Shown one piece after another: positions 18,013 to 26,927 of a DNA stretch of 64,000 bases. The notes below the pieces were generated by a model that was not told where the DNA came from, did no database searches, and saw only the letters and a list, made by a program, of their open reading frames with translations. This DNA comes from Nocardia sienata NBRC 100364 (GTDB lineage Bacteria > Actinomycetota > Actinomycetes > Mycobacteriales > Mycobacteriaceae): NCBI RefSeq assembly GCF_001613205.1, contig NZ_BDBX01000024.1, positions 1 through 64,000 of the forward strand, in the 5' to 3' direction. The position numbers and the translations under genes were made by a program. How positions within the stretch are numbered: position 1 is the first letter of the stretch; each line of letters opens with the position of its first letter.

Positions 18013-19389
18013 GTGGTCGGCCAGTGGTCTGGAAGGGAGGCCCGGGCGCTTCGCGAGGCCAAGCGAATGAGTATCCGGGAGTTCGCGGCACATCTGGGTG
18101 TGCACGAACGACTGGTGTCCAAATGGGAGGCCGGGGGCGACCGGGTGCATCCGCGTCCGGTCAACCAGGCTGCCCTGGATACCTGTCTCGCCCGATCCGA
18201 CGATGTCGAACGGACCCGGTTCGCGGCGTTGACCGTCCCCGAACCTGTTCCCGGTCCGCTTCTGTACGCCGGCCGCTACGCCACGCCCGGCGGATATTCC
18301 AATGACGCCGAACTCCTGGCCCTCATCGACAACGGTGCGGCCCGCGGGGAAGGGCTGGCGGCGATTTCGGAGAGGGACCTGATCATGGCGGCAGCGCACG
18401 AGGCGAGCGAACACGCGGGCCGGGCCGAGAGTACGAATATCGGTCCGAGCACGCTGGACCAACTCGACGCCGATGTCACGCGGATCGCCAACGACTACGT
18501 GCACACTCCGCCGATGCCGATGATGGTGGAGATGCTGCGGGTGCGGCGCCGGGTGTACCGGCTGCTCGAGGGCCATCAGCGGCCCTCGGATACCGGCCAC
18601 CTGTATCTACTGGCGGGCTCGCTGTCGGGACTGCTCGCCAACGCGAGTACCGATCTCGGCTACCTGGACGCCGCCGGGGAACAGATCCGGGCCGCCTGGG
18701 CGTACGGGGAACTGTGTGGCCACAACGGATTACGGGCCTGGGCCCGCGGGATGCACGCGCTGATCGAATACTGGTCCGAACGGCCGCACCGGGCGTTGCA
18801 ACTGGCGCAGCACGGGCAGGAGTACGCGGATTCGGCCACCGCCGCGGTGCGCTTGCACAATATCGAGGCCCGGATCTGGTCGAAGATCGGCAGTACCGCC
18901 GATACCGAGCGGTGTATACGCGCCGCCGCCGACGCGAGTGCCGGGGCCGGGACCGACAGTCTGCACGACGAGGTGGGCGGGGTGTTCGGCTTCTCCGACG
19001 CCAAGGCCAGTTATTACGCGGGCGCGACATATATCCATCTCGGTCTGGCCGAACCCGCGCTGGCGGCCACCGCGCGCACGATCGAGCTCTACCGGACCGG
19101 TCCCGCGCGGCAGCGCTCTTACGGCGCCGAATCCCTGGCGCGCGTGGATTCGGCCGCCGCCCATCTGATCAACGGCAGCATCGACGGCGCCGCGGCGGCG
19201 CTGCTGCCGGTCCTGGCGCTCGACGAGGACAAGCGGATCGCCCAGCTGGAGGAACGCCTCACGGGCCTGCGGCGGCGGATCTGCGCGCCGGCTTTCCGCG
19301 GGGTCGCCGAGGCGCGGGCCCTCGATGAGCGGATCGAGGAATTCTGCGGATCGACCGTCGCCCGCAGCCTGCCCCCGGGCAGCGGATAG
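18013..19389 (+). CDS. XRE-family regulator with long helical C-terminus
   Basis: A 458-residue protein. The N-terminus holds a Cro/C1-type HTH (REARALREAKRMSIREFAAHLGVHERLVSKWEAGG, about residues 7-42). It is followed by about 400 residues of mainly alpha-helical, TPR-like sequence (ALQLAQHGQEYADSATAAV and similar). This layout is common in actinomycete regulators tied to development or stress. GTG 18013 follows GGAAAGGG. It is divergent from the 148-residue hypothetical gene and may regulate it. Confidence 0.85.
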   Translation: MVGQWSGREARALREAKRMSIREFAAHLGVHERLVSKWEAGGDRVHPRPVNQAALDTCLARSDDVERTRFAALTVPEPVPGPLLYAGRYATPGGYSNDAELLALIDNGAARGEGLAAISERDLIMAAAHEASEHAGRAESTNIGPSTLDQLDADVTRIANDYVHTPPMPMMVEMLRVRRRVYRLLEGHQRPSDTGHLYLLAGSLSGLLANASTDLGYLDAAGEQIRAAWAYGELCGHNGLRAWARGMHALIEYWSERPHRALQLAQHGQEYADSATAAVRLHNIEARIWSKIGSTADTERCIRAAADASAGAGTDSLHDEVGGVFGFSDAKASYYAGATYIHLGLAEPALAATARTIELYRTGPARQRSYGAESLARVDSAAAHLINGSIDGAAAALLPVLALDEDKRIAQLEERLTGLRRRICAPAFRGVAEARALDERIEEFCGSTVARSLPPGSG

Positions 19390-19507
19390 CCCCGGACCGC
19401 CTGGCGGGACGAGCGGGCCGTCGGGCCGCCGTTCACCCCTCCCGTCAGCGGTAACCGTACCGCGCCGGGCGGGGCGGGCAGGATATCCGCTTGCCCCTGG
19501 TGGCACC

Positions 19508-20761
19508 ATGGATCGGGTGAGTACTGGCCATTCGCACCCCGCGCCCCGGATTCTGGAGCAGTCCAAGAAGCTGCAGAATGTCGTCTACGAGATCCGTGGA
19601 CCGGTACACGCACACGCGGCACGGCTCGAAGCCGAGGGTCACCGCATCCTGAAGCTCAATATCGGTAACCCCGCGCCGTTCGGGTTCGAGGCCCCCGATG
19701 TGATCATGCGGGATATGATCGCCGCCCTGCCGACCGCGCAGGGCTACTCCGAGTCCAAGGGCATACTGCCCGCTCGCCGGGCGATCGTGACCCGCTACGA
19801 GCTGGTCCCCGGTTTCCCCGAACTCGATGTCGACGATGTCTACCTCGGCAACGGGGTCTCCGAGTTGATCACCATCACCATGCAGGCGCTGCTGGACAAC
19901 GGCGACGAAGTGCTGATCCCGGCCCCCGACTATCCGCTCTGGACGGCGATGACCAGCCTGGCCGGTGGTACTCCGGTGCACTACCTGTGCGACGAGGCCA
20001 GTGGCTGGCAGCCCGATGTCGCCGATATCGAATCGAAGATCACCGATCGCACCAAGGCGCTGCTGGTGATCAATCCCAATAACCCGACCGGTGCGGTGTA
20101 CTCGGCGGAGGTGCTACAGCAACTCGTCGACCTGGCACGTAAGCACCGGCTGCTGCTGCTGGCGGACGAGATCTACGACAAGATCCTCTACGACGACGCC
20201 AAGCACATCTCCCTCGCGTCACTGGCGCCCGATCTGCTGTGCCTCACCTTCAACGGTCTGTCGAAGGCATACCGGGTGGCCGGTTACCGGTCCGGCTGGT
20301 TGGCCATCACCGGGCCCAAGGAGCACGCGGCCGGATTCCTGGAGGGGGTGGATCTGCTCGCGTCCTCGCGGCTGTGCCCGAATGTTCCTGCGCAACACGC
20401 CATTCAGGTCGCGCTCGGTGGCTATCAGAGCATCGAGGATCTGATCCTGCCGGGTGGCCGGTTGCTGGAGCAGCGGGATGTGGCCTGGGAGCGGCTGAAC
20501 GCGATTCCCGGCGTGTCGTGCGTGAAACCCAAAGGCGCGCTGTACGCGTTTCCTAGGCTGGACCCCGAGGTACACGAGATCCACGATGACGAGAAGCTGG
20601 TGCAGGACCTACTGCTGCAGGAGAAGATCCTGATGGTGCAGGGCACCGGCTTCAACTGGCCGCACCATGATCATCTGCGCATTGTGACCCTGCCCTGGGC
20701 TCGCGATCTCGCCGTTGCCATAGAGCGTTTCGGCAATTTCCTCACGAGCTATCGCCAGTAG
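19508..20761 (+). CDS. alaA: pyridoxal-phosphate aminotransferase (AlaA/AspC type)
   Basis: A 417-residue fold-type I aminotransferase. The PLP Lys is in FNGLSKAYRVAGYRSGW, NPNNPTGAVYS binds the cofactor and substrate, and LADEIYDKILYDD contains the PLP-ring Asp. Long blocks are almost the same as M. tuberculosis Rv0337c. It likely makes alanine from pyruvate and glutamate or acts on aspartate; the exact amino acid is not decided by sequence. ATG 19508 was chosen, with GTG 19517 possible. No clear Shine-Dalgarno is seen. Confidence 0.9.
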   Translation: MDRVSTGHSHPAPRILEQSKKLQNVVYEIRGPVHAHAARLEAEGHRILKLNIGNPAPFGFEAPDVIMRDMIAALPTAQGYSESKGILPARRAIVTRYELVPGFPELDVDDVYLGNGVSELITITMQALLDNGDEVLIPAPDYPLWTAMTSLAGGTPVHYLCDEASGWQPDVADIESKITDRTKALLVINPNNPTGAVYSAEVLQQLVDLARKHRLLLLADEIYDKILYDDAKHISLASLAPDLLCLTFNGLSKAYRVAGYRSGWLAITGPKEHAAGFLEGVDLLASSRLCPNVPAQHAIQVALGGYQSIEDLILPGGRLLEQRDVAWERLNAIPGVSCVKPKGALYAFPRLDPEVHEIHDDEKLVQDLLLQEKILMVQGTGFNWPHHDHLRIVTLPWARDLAVAIERFGNFLTSYRQ

Positions 20762-20882
20762 CGGGCCGGGTAACCATGGTCAAAACAGACTCGCCATCCG
20801 GATTAAACCGAATTTTCTGAACTTACTGGCACAAGAGCGGATCCTGTGTGTACAGTGGTCCTCGGCACTTCAAAGTGCCCGG

Positions 20883-20990
20883 CCAGGTTGTCTACCCCCC
20901 CTGGGCAACCTGGTCCTCGGGTTAGGCCGCCTACCCCCCTGGGCCGCCTGCCCGCGGGCGGCGGAGACATCCCCCTGCTCTCCGCCGCCC
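20883..20990. repeat. C-rich repeat and hairpin cluster, possible terminator or small RNA
   Basis: The 322-base gap 20762-21083 has no gene but holds a structured patch. A hairpin CCAGGTTG/CAACCTGG spans 20883-20913. CTACCCCCCCTGGGC (20892-20906) recurs as CTACCCCCCTGGGC (20931-20944), 39 bp apart. A perfect 12-bp repeat GGGCGGCGGAGA/TCTCCGCCGCCC spans 20956-20990. The last hairpin could terminate alaA. The repeated C-run loops are unusual. Confidence 0.6.
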
Positions 20991-21083
20991 CTTCCCGAGG
21001 TCCCCGGAAATCCAGCGAAATCGCAGCGTAGGCCGCATCTGCCGATAACGTCGGCCGTCTGCGAATCCTCTAGGCTGACCGGG

Positions 21084-22715
21084 GTGAGCGACCACCATCA
21101 CCATCACGACCACTCTCGGCCGATCGCCATCGGCGCGACCGCCGCCCGCGTCGTGGTCGGTCTCCTGGTCGCCATCGGAATCATTGTGGTCGTCGCCACG
21201 ATCGCCCTGTGGCCCGACCGGCAACAGGTCGAGATCCCGCTGCCCATGCAGAACGCCGATGGGACCGCGGTTGTCACCGAGGCGGGGAAGGTGATCCGGC
21301 AGGATATCGGGGCCTGCGGCAGTCCGTCCATCGGCCGGGTCTTCGACGGTGAACCCCAGCCGCCCGCCATGCAGGTCTACGACTGTCAGCGCAGTCTTAT
21401 CGCCATCGAATCCGGTCCGCACGAGGGCAAGCACACGCTGCTGGAAATCGCTCCGGGCCCCGGGCAACCCGATCTGGCCGCCGGCGACGATCTGCGGATC
21501 GTGCGGCAGACCGGTCCGGACGGGACTCCGCTGTACTCGTTCGACGATTACGCGCGGGGTATGCCACTGAGCCTGATCGTGCTGGCCTTTGTCGTGGTGA
21601 TCGTGGTGGTCGCCCGCTGGCGCGGGGTACGGGCGCTGCTCGGCCTGGTATTCGCGTTCGCGGTGCTGGTGGTCTTCCTGCTCCCCGCACTGCTCGACGG
21701 TAAGCCCGCGATACCGGTGGCGCTGGTCGCCGGCTCGCTGATCCTGTACGCGGTCCTTTATCTGGCGCACGGTGTGAATCTGCGCACCAGCTCCGCGCTG
21801 CTGGGCACCCTCACCTCCATGGTGGTGGCGGCGGTGCTGTCCTGGCTGACCATCGAGGCGACCACGCTGACCGGTCTGTCCGAAGAGCAGAACACCAATG
21901 TCGCCACCTATATCGAGCACGTCAGCATCACCGGTCTGCTGCTGGCCGGGTTCATCATCGGTTCGCTCGGTGTGCTCAACGATGTGACCATCACCCAGGC
22001 GTCCGCGGCATTCGAACTCGCGGAATTGGACAAGAAGGCGAGCCGGCGCGAAGTGTTCGCCGCGGCCATGCGGGTGGGCCGCGATCATATCGCCAGCACC
22101 GTCTACACCCTGGTCCTGGCCTATGCCGGTGGGGCGCTCCCGCTGCTGCTGCTGTTCAGTGTGGCGGGTCGGCCGATCCGGGATGTGCTGGTGGGCGACG
22201 CGGTGGCCATCGAGATCGCGCGGTCGGCCGTCGGCGGTATCTGCCTGGCGCTGTCGGTGCCCTTGACGACCGGTATCGCGGTCATGCTGGCCCGGCCCTT
22301 CGGCAGCAAACCCGCCGGCGGCCCGGCCCCCTCGGCCCGGCGGGCCGCGGCGGCCCGGCGCTCCGATACCGGTACGCACCGCAAGGTCGCCCGCCCGGGC
22401 GGTTCCGAAGGCGGTGCGCCGCGCAACCGGTCCGGCCGTGGTTATCAGCCGTGGCCGACGACCGGGGAACAGCCGCGGGTACCGCGCGGCGGCTCCGGCG
22501 ATCCGCGACCGGGCCCGCGAACCGGTGAGACGCCGACCCCGCGGGGCGGGCGGTACGGGCCGCCGCGGTCCGCGCAGCGATATCCCGGACGACCGGAGCC
22601 GGGGGACCGGCAACCCGGGCCGCCGCGTCCGGACAACCAATGGCCGTACAGCAGTGAGCAAGGTGAGAGCCGCCGGCGTCCGGGCCGGCCGGGGCCGGGG
22701 TACGGCGAGGGCTGA
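21084..22715 (+). CDS. YibE/F family membrane protein
   Basis: A 543-residue integral membrane protein. It begins with a His-rich cytoplasmic stretch (HHHHHDH at residues 4-10) and a first membrane helix (about 18-40). An external domain of about 110 residues with two Cys follows. Six to seven helices with conserved segments (LGVLNDVTITQASAAFELA, VGRDHIASTVYTLVLAYAGGALPLLL) define YibE/F. A disordered Gly/Pro/Arg-rich tail of about 125 residues ends it. Function is unknown. GTG 21084 is 7 nt after a TAGGCT box, fitting a leaderless transcript. Confidence 0.88.
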   Translation: MSDHHHHHDHSRPIAIGATAARVVVGLLVAIGIIVVVATIALWPDRQQVEIPLPMQNADGTAVVTEAGKVIRQDIGACGSPSIGRVFDGEPQPPAMQVYDCQRSLIAIESGPHEGKHTLLEIAPGPGQPDLAAGDDLRIVRQTGPDGTPLYSFDDYARGMPLSLIVLAFVVVIVVVARWRGVRALLGLVFAFAVLVVFLLPALLDGKPAIPVALVAGSLILYAVLYLAHGVNLRTSSALLGTLTSMVVAAVLSWLTIEATTLTGLSEEQNTNVATYIEHVSITGLLLAGFIIGSLGVLNDVTITQASAAFELAELDKKASRREVFAAAMRVGRDHIASTVYTLVLAYAGGALPLLLLFSVAGRPIRDVLVGDAVAIEIARSAVGGICLALSVPLTTGIAVMLARPFGSKPAGGPAPSARRAAAARRSDTGTHRKVARPGGSEGGAPRNRSGRGYQPWPTTGEQPRVPRGGSGDPRPGPRTGETPTPRGGRYGPPRSAQRYPGRPEPGDRQPGPPRPDNQWPYSSEQGESRRRPGRPGPGYGEG

Positions 22716-22740
22716 GCTGCCGGCGCGGCCCGCAGCTCAG
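22712..22740. terminator. hairpin between converging genes
   Basis: CTGAGCTGC (22712-22720) pairs with GCAGCTCAG (22732-22740). It overlaps the YibE/F stop and lies before the stop of the converging Hsp70-like gene, so it may serve both. Confidence 0.6.
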
Positions 22741-22753
22741 CCGGGTCGGGCGG

Positions 22754-24451
22754 TCAGGGGCTCGGCGGCGGCGGGAACAGCGGGGGAATGGTCGGGACGA
22801 TGATCGGCGGCAGACCCGGCACCTGGAAGGTGTTCGGGCCGGCGGTGGTTGTGGGTGTCTCGGTCTCCCGAGGCGCGGCCACCGGAGGCGGTTCGGCCAG
22901 CGATTCGTGCTCCGGCGCGGTGGTCAGTGACGCTCCCGCCATGCCGGGCCGCGCCGTGGGCGAGGTCGCGGAGGTCGCCGGCGGCGGGGTCGTACCTTCG
23001 ACGGTGGTCGATTCCTGGCGGAACATGTGCTGGCCGTAGCCGAGACCGATACCGATCGCGGCCACTACCACCAGTGCGCTCACGGCCACCGCGGCGACGC
23101 CGAGCTCACGGCGCGGCCGTTGCGGGGGTTCCCGGAACGACCGCTTGGGCATCAATTTCTGCGGAATCCGCAGCGCGACGGTCGGCGGATCCTCTTCGGG
23201 GGTCAGTTGCGGACTCGTGGACGGGACCGGGCGCGCCGCTACGGTCTGCGGCGCCGCCGCGGCGCCGCTGGGATAGCGCTCGGGGGCACGGCGCTCCGGG
23301 GCGGGAGCGGTGTGGGCAACGGAGTCGGCCGGCAGGTCGTCCACGCTACCGGCGGGCGGGCCGAAGATTCCGGGTTGCGGCATAGGCGCATTCGCGCGTG
23401 CGACAGTCGGCACGGCAACGGTCGCTTTGATGGCCGCGTCATCCGGTGCCATCGGCGGGGTTGCGAGTTCGGCTCCGAAAATTCCGACCTGTGGTGCGAG
23501 CGGCGGTGCCGGGGTATCGGTCGCCCGCGCCGCGGCGGTCGCAGGTGGCGGCACCGAACTGTCCGAGCGGGGCAGGCCGGCGGCCGGACGTGACTCCGGC
23601 GCCCGCTGTGCCAGCAGGGCGGCGCCGCGCGCCGTCGCCGCCTCCGGTTCCGGCGGCACCAGCACCGGCATCTCCAGTATTTCCCGGAGTGTGCGGCTGA
23701 CCAGGGGGATACGGACGCCACCGCCCACCGCGAGCACAGCCTGTACCGGTCGTCCCGAACGGCCGATTACCTCGCGGGTGGAGTGGACCGAAGTTTCGAC
23801 GGCCCGAGCGATGAGGGCGGTGAAATTCTCCTGGGTGAGCAGTACTGGTCCGTAATCGCTGGGCAGTGCCACCGCGGAGGTCCCCGAGAGCTTTTCCTTC
23901 GCCGAGCGGCACAGCGCATCCAGGCGGGCCAGACCGTCCGGGCCGGGTGGATGGGCGATCCGGCCGGAGTTGATCTGCTGCTCCCGGATCAGCGAATCGA
24001 AGTATTCGCCGCTGATATCGCCCGTGCGTTCGGTGTGCACGATCTGCCCGCCGGCGACCTCTACAACGGTGACCGACAGACCCGATGCGCCCAGGTCGTA
24101 GACGCCGAGCGTGCTCACCCCGGCCAGTGCGCCGGAGGCGGTGGCGAATTCGAGCGTGGCCTCGATATCGGGCACGATGTCGTAGTCGTCGAGTCCGTGT
24201 TCGGCCATTGCCACCTGCATGGCCTCCGCCTGCAGTTCGTCGCGACAGGCCAGGACGGTCCGGGCTATCCCGGGGTCGGAGTTCAGCGCGGCGGCCACCG
24301 AGAGCGCGGCCCGCTCGGCACTCTGGGTCTCGACCGGGACGACGAAGGTCCGCAGCTCGAACGACAGCGGGTCGGACGTCGGGCCACCCGCCGGTGGGCG
24401 CGCCAAGCGGATCGCGCCGGTTCCCACCGACACTCCCAGTGCTGAACTCAT
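22754..24451 (-). CDS. Hsp70-like ATPase-domain membrane protein with Pro/Thr-rich outer tail
   Basis: A 565-residue protein. Residues 1-290 look like an actin/Hsp70-type nucleotide domain: GVSVGTGAIRLA (phosphate 1), YDLGASGLSVTVVE (phosphate 2) and AVGGGVRIPLVSRTLREILE (adenosine). A low-complexity linker follows, then one membrane helix (VAAVAVSALVVVAAIGIGLGYG, about 450-472) and a Pro/Thr-rich exterior tail. There is no Hsp70 peptide-binding domain. This suggests a membrane-anchored sensor or scaffold rather than a chaperone. A protein of similar layout lies at 42973. The ATG has only a weak Shine-Dalgarno. Confidence 0.75.
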   Translation of the reverse strand: MSSALGVSVGTGAIRLARPPAGGPTSDPLSFELRTFVVPVETQSAERAALSVAAALNSDPGIARTVLACRDELQAEAMQVAMAEHGLDDYDIVPDIEATLEFATASGALAGVSTLGVYDLGASGLSVTVVEVAGGQIVHTERTGDISGEYFDSLIREQQINSGRIAHPPGPDGLARLDALCRSAKEKLSGTSAVALPSDYGPVLLTQENFTALIARAVETSVHSTREVIGRSGRPVQAVLAVGGGVRIPLVSRTLREILEMPVLVPPEPEAATARGAALLAQRAPESRPAAGLPRSDSSVPPPATAAARATDTPAPPLAPQVGIFGAELATPPMAPDDAAIKATVAVPTVARANAPMPQPGIFGPPAGSVDDLPADSVAHTAPAPERRAPERYPSGAAAAPQTVAARPVPSTSPQLTPEEDPPTVALRIPQKLMPKRSFREPPQRPRRELGVAAVAVSALVVVAAIGIGLGYGQHMFRQESTTVEGTTPPPATSATSPTARPGMAGASLTTAPEHESLAEPPPVAAPRETETPTTTAGPNTFQVPGLPPIIVPTIPPLFPPPPSP

Positions 24452-24607
24452 CGGCAGCCCATCCGTACTTCCCGCTTCACGATCTGCGAGCGTCGCCCGG
24501 TCGATGGTGACGGCTCATCCCCCGAACCACTCGTGTCGACAGTACCGCCCGGTCCCGTCGCCGCGGGAGGCAGCAGCCACCGGCGTGCGCCGACCGGCCT
24601 CACGATG

Positions 24608-25930
24608 CTACGGGGTGCCCAGCCCCGCGTACACCCATCCGGCCGAGCGCCACACGGCCCGATCGAGACAATTGCGGCCGTCGATGATCGAGCGTGTCCG
24701 GACCACGACGTCCAGATCGTGCGGGTGCAGCTGCGCGAATTCATTCCATTCGGTGAGTACCAACACCACATCGGCGCGTTCACAGGCTTCCACCGCCGAG
24801 GTCGCGTAGTTCAGTGTGGGGAATACGCGACGAGAGTTCTCCAGGGCCTTCGGGTCGTAGACGGTGACAACCGCACCATGCAGCTGGATCATGCCGGCCA
24901 CGTTGAGCGCGGGAGAGTCGCGCACATCGTCGGATTCGGGTTTGAATGCAGCCCCGAGTACCGCCACGTTCGCGCCGAGCAGTGACCCGCCGCAGGCCCG
25001 CGCCGCCATATCCACCATCTTGGTGCGGCGCCGCATATTGATGTTGTCGACCTCGCGCAGGAAGGCCAGCGCGTGGTCCGCGCCGAGTTCCCCGGCCCGG
25101 GCCATGAAAGCGCGAATGTCCTTGGGCAGGCAGCCGCCGCCGAAGCCGACCCCGGCATTGAGGAAGCGGCGCCCGATGCGGGCGTCGTAACCGAGGGCGT
25201 CGGCGAGGACCTTGACATCGGCGCCGGTGGCCTCACACACCTCCGATACGGCGTTGATGAAGGAGATCTTGGTCGCCAGGAATGCGTTGGCGGACACCTT
25301 GACCAGTTCCGCGGTGGCCAGATCGGTGACCAGGAAAGGGATCTCGGCGGCCAGTAGCTCCGCGTACAGTTCCTCGACCACCTCCCGGACCCAGGCCGAC
25401 CGCTCCCGCCGCTCGTCCACGCCGAGCACCAGCCGGTCCGGCCGCAGGGTGTCCCGCACCGCGAAACCTTCCCGCAGGAATTCGGGATTCCACGCGACCT
25501 CCACATCCACCGAGGCGAGGGCGCGGGCGCGGCGACCGAGTTCTCCGGCGGTCCCCACCGGGACGGTGGACTTGCCGATGATCGCCGACGGGCGGGTGAT
25601 CAGCGGTGCGAGTGTATCCACGACCGCGTGCACACAGCTGAGGTCGGCGGCGTACTCGCCTTTCTTCTGCGGAGTGCCGACCCCGAGGAAATGGACATCG
25701 GCGTGTTCGGCCGCCTCGGCATAGGAGGTGGTGAACCTGAGCCGGCCCGAATCGAGATTGCGGCGCAGCACCGCCTCGAGGCCGGGTTCGTAGAAGGGAG
25801 TGACACCGTCGGACAGTTTCGCGACCTTGCCCGGGTCGATATCGACCCCGATCACATCGTGTCCGAGCTCGGCCATACACGCTGCGTGCGTGGCCCCCAG
25901 GTACCCGGTTCCGAAGACTGTGCATCGCAT
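24608..25930 (-). CDS. udgA: UDP-glucose 6-dehydrogenase
   Basis: A 440-residue enzyme oxidising UDP-glucose to UDP-glucuronate with NAD. It has the N-terminal GTGYLGATHAACMAELGH dinucleotide fold, the catalytic block GVGFGGGCLPKDIRAF with the active-site Cys, and C-terminal AFKPESDDVRDSPALNV. The length and sequence agree with M. tuberculosis UdgA (Rv0322). ATG 25930 follows GGGGA, and the frame is open to 25990. The product may feed polysaccharide or cell-envelope synthesis. Confidence 0.94.
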   Translation of the reverse strand: MRCTVFGTGYLGATHAACMAELGHDVIGVDIDPGKVAKLSDGVTPFYEPGLEAVLRRNLDSGRLRFTTSYAEAAEHADVHFLGVGTPQKKGEYAADLSCVHAVVDTLAPLITRPSAIIGKSTVPVGTAGELGRRARALASVDVEVAWNPEFLREGFAVRDTLRPDRLVLGVDERRERSAWVREVVEELYAELLAAEIPFLVTDLATAELVKVSANAFLATKISFINAVSEVCEATGADVKVLADALGYDARIGRRFLNAGVGFGGGCLPKDIRAFMARAGELGADHALAFLREVDNINMRRRTKMVDMAARACGGSLLGANVAVLGAAFKPESDDVRDSPALNVAGMIQLHGAVVTVYDPKALENSRRVFPTLNYATSAVEACERADVVLVLTEWNEFAQLHPHDLDVVVRTRSIIDGRNCLDRAVWRSAGWVYAGLGTP

Positions 25931-26039
25931 GATCGATTGGTAATCCCCGCCGGTGCACACACCAGAAAACCGAGGCGAGGTGCCGGGCAACAGCAGATGT
26001 ACACCGGGCGACGCGGCTCGTCGAACGGCGCTGACCAGG

Positions 26040-26183
26040 GCGTACCTCTGTGTTGGCCTGCGGTCGCGGGTTTTGTGCGCTCCTCTGCTCTTGCTTCGGT
26101 CATGGGCTTTGCGCGTACCTCTGCGTCGGCTCCGGCCGGGGCGCCGTGCGTACCTGAGGGTTCTCTCCGGCCGCGTGCGGTCC
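26040..26183 (+). repeat. four degenerate 36-bp tandem repeats
   Basis: Units begin at 26040, 26077, 26113 and 26148 (spacing 37, 36, 35). Each opens with GCGTACCTCTG or a close variant and continues with a loosely kept GGCTCCGGNC and GGGNTTTG part. This is a minisatellite-like patch in the 329-base gap 25931-26259, which has no convincing gene otherwise. Confidence 0.55.
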
Positions 26184-26259
26184 GCATGCCGAGCTCGCGC
26201 CCGGGCATACGCGTCCTGTGGATCTCTGTGGATGGACCGTGCCCGTTAGGATCGCTGCG

Positions 26260-26793
26260 GTGCGCCGCCGACTCGTCCTCGCCGCGGGGGTGGTCGCTGT
26301 CGTCGTGCTGGTCTGCGGATTGTGGCCGGTCTATGTGAGCCCGCAGCGTGAGCAGCCCGCGCCCGCCGATGCGATCCTGGTGCTCGGCGGTGCCCACGAC
26401 GGACGGGAAGAGCTGGGGCTCGGGCTGGCCCGCGCGGGATACGCGCCGCGGGTGCTGATCTCCAACCCCTACGAGGACAGTCCGCTGGTGAACCGGATCT
26501 GCCACGGCGGGTACAGCTTCGAGGTGGTCTGCTTCGATCCGTCGCCACGTACGACTCGGGGAGAGGGACGCTATCTCGCCGATCAGGCGCGCGAGCACGG
26601 TTGGGAGCGGGTCATCGTGGTCACCTTCACCCCGCACATATCCCGGGCGAGGTTCGTTGTCGGGAAGTGCTGGGACGGACAGTTGCTGTTCGTGGACACC
26701 CGCCCGCGGCTGTCGGTGCCGCGCTGGGCCTATGACTACGTCTATCAATCAGTGGGATATGCGAAGGCGATTTTCGAGGACTGCGGGGATTAG
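26260..26793 (+). CDS. YdcF/SanA-like (DUF218) membrane-anchored protein
   Basis: A 177-residue protein with one N-terminal membrane helix (RLVLAAGVVAVVVLVCGLWPV). It is followed by a DUF218 domain beginning ADAILVLGGAHDGREELGLGLARAGYAPRVLIS. Members act around the cell envelope, though no reaction is established. GTG 26260 was chosen: it lies 7 nt after TAGGAT and starts right before the helix. A cluster of 36-bp repeats lies upstream. Confidence 0.78.
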   Translation: MRRRLVLAAGVVAVVVLVCGLWPVYVSPQREQPAPADAILVLGGAHDGREELGLGLARAGYAPRVLISNPYEDSPLVNRICHGGYSFEVVCFDPSPRTTRGEGRYLADQAREHGWERVIVVTFTPHISRARFVVGKCWDGQLLFVDTRPRLSVPRWAYDYVYQSVGYAKAIFEDCGD

Positions 26794-26927
26794 GCCGGAG
26801 TATTTCCCGAAGCTGTGATGGCATATGCCTTCAGTTTGACGCGGTGTCGGTGACCTGGCTACATTCGCACCAGCACCGGTAGTCGCCGGATCTGCTGCGA
26901 CGACGCATGAAGCCTTCGGGAGCGTGT

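Noticed and set aside
26040-26183. The 36-bp periodic repeats as a CRISPR array
   Set aside because: The repeats are degenerate, lack distinct constant and variable parts, number only four and have no cas genes nearby.
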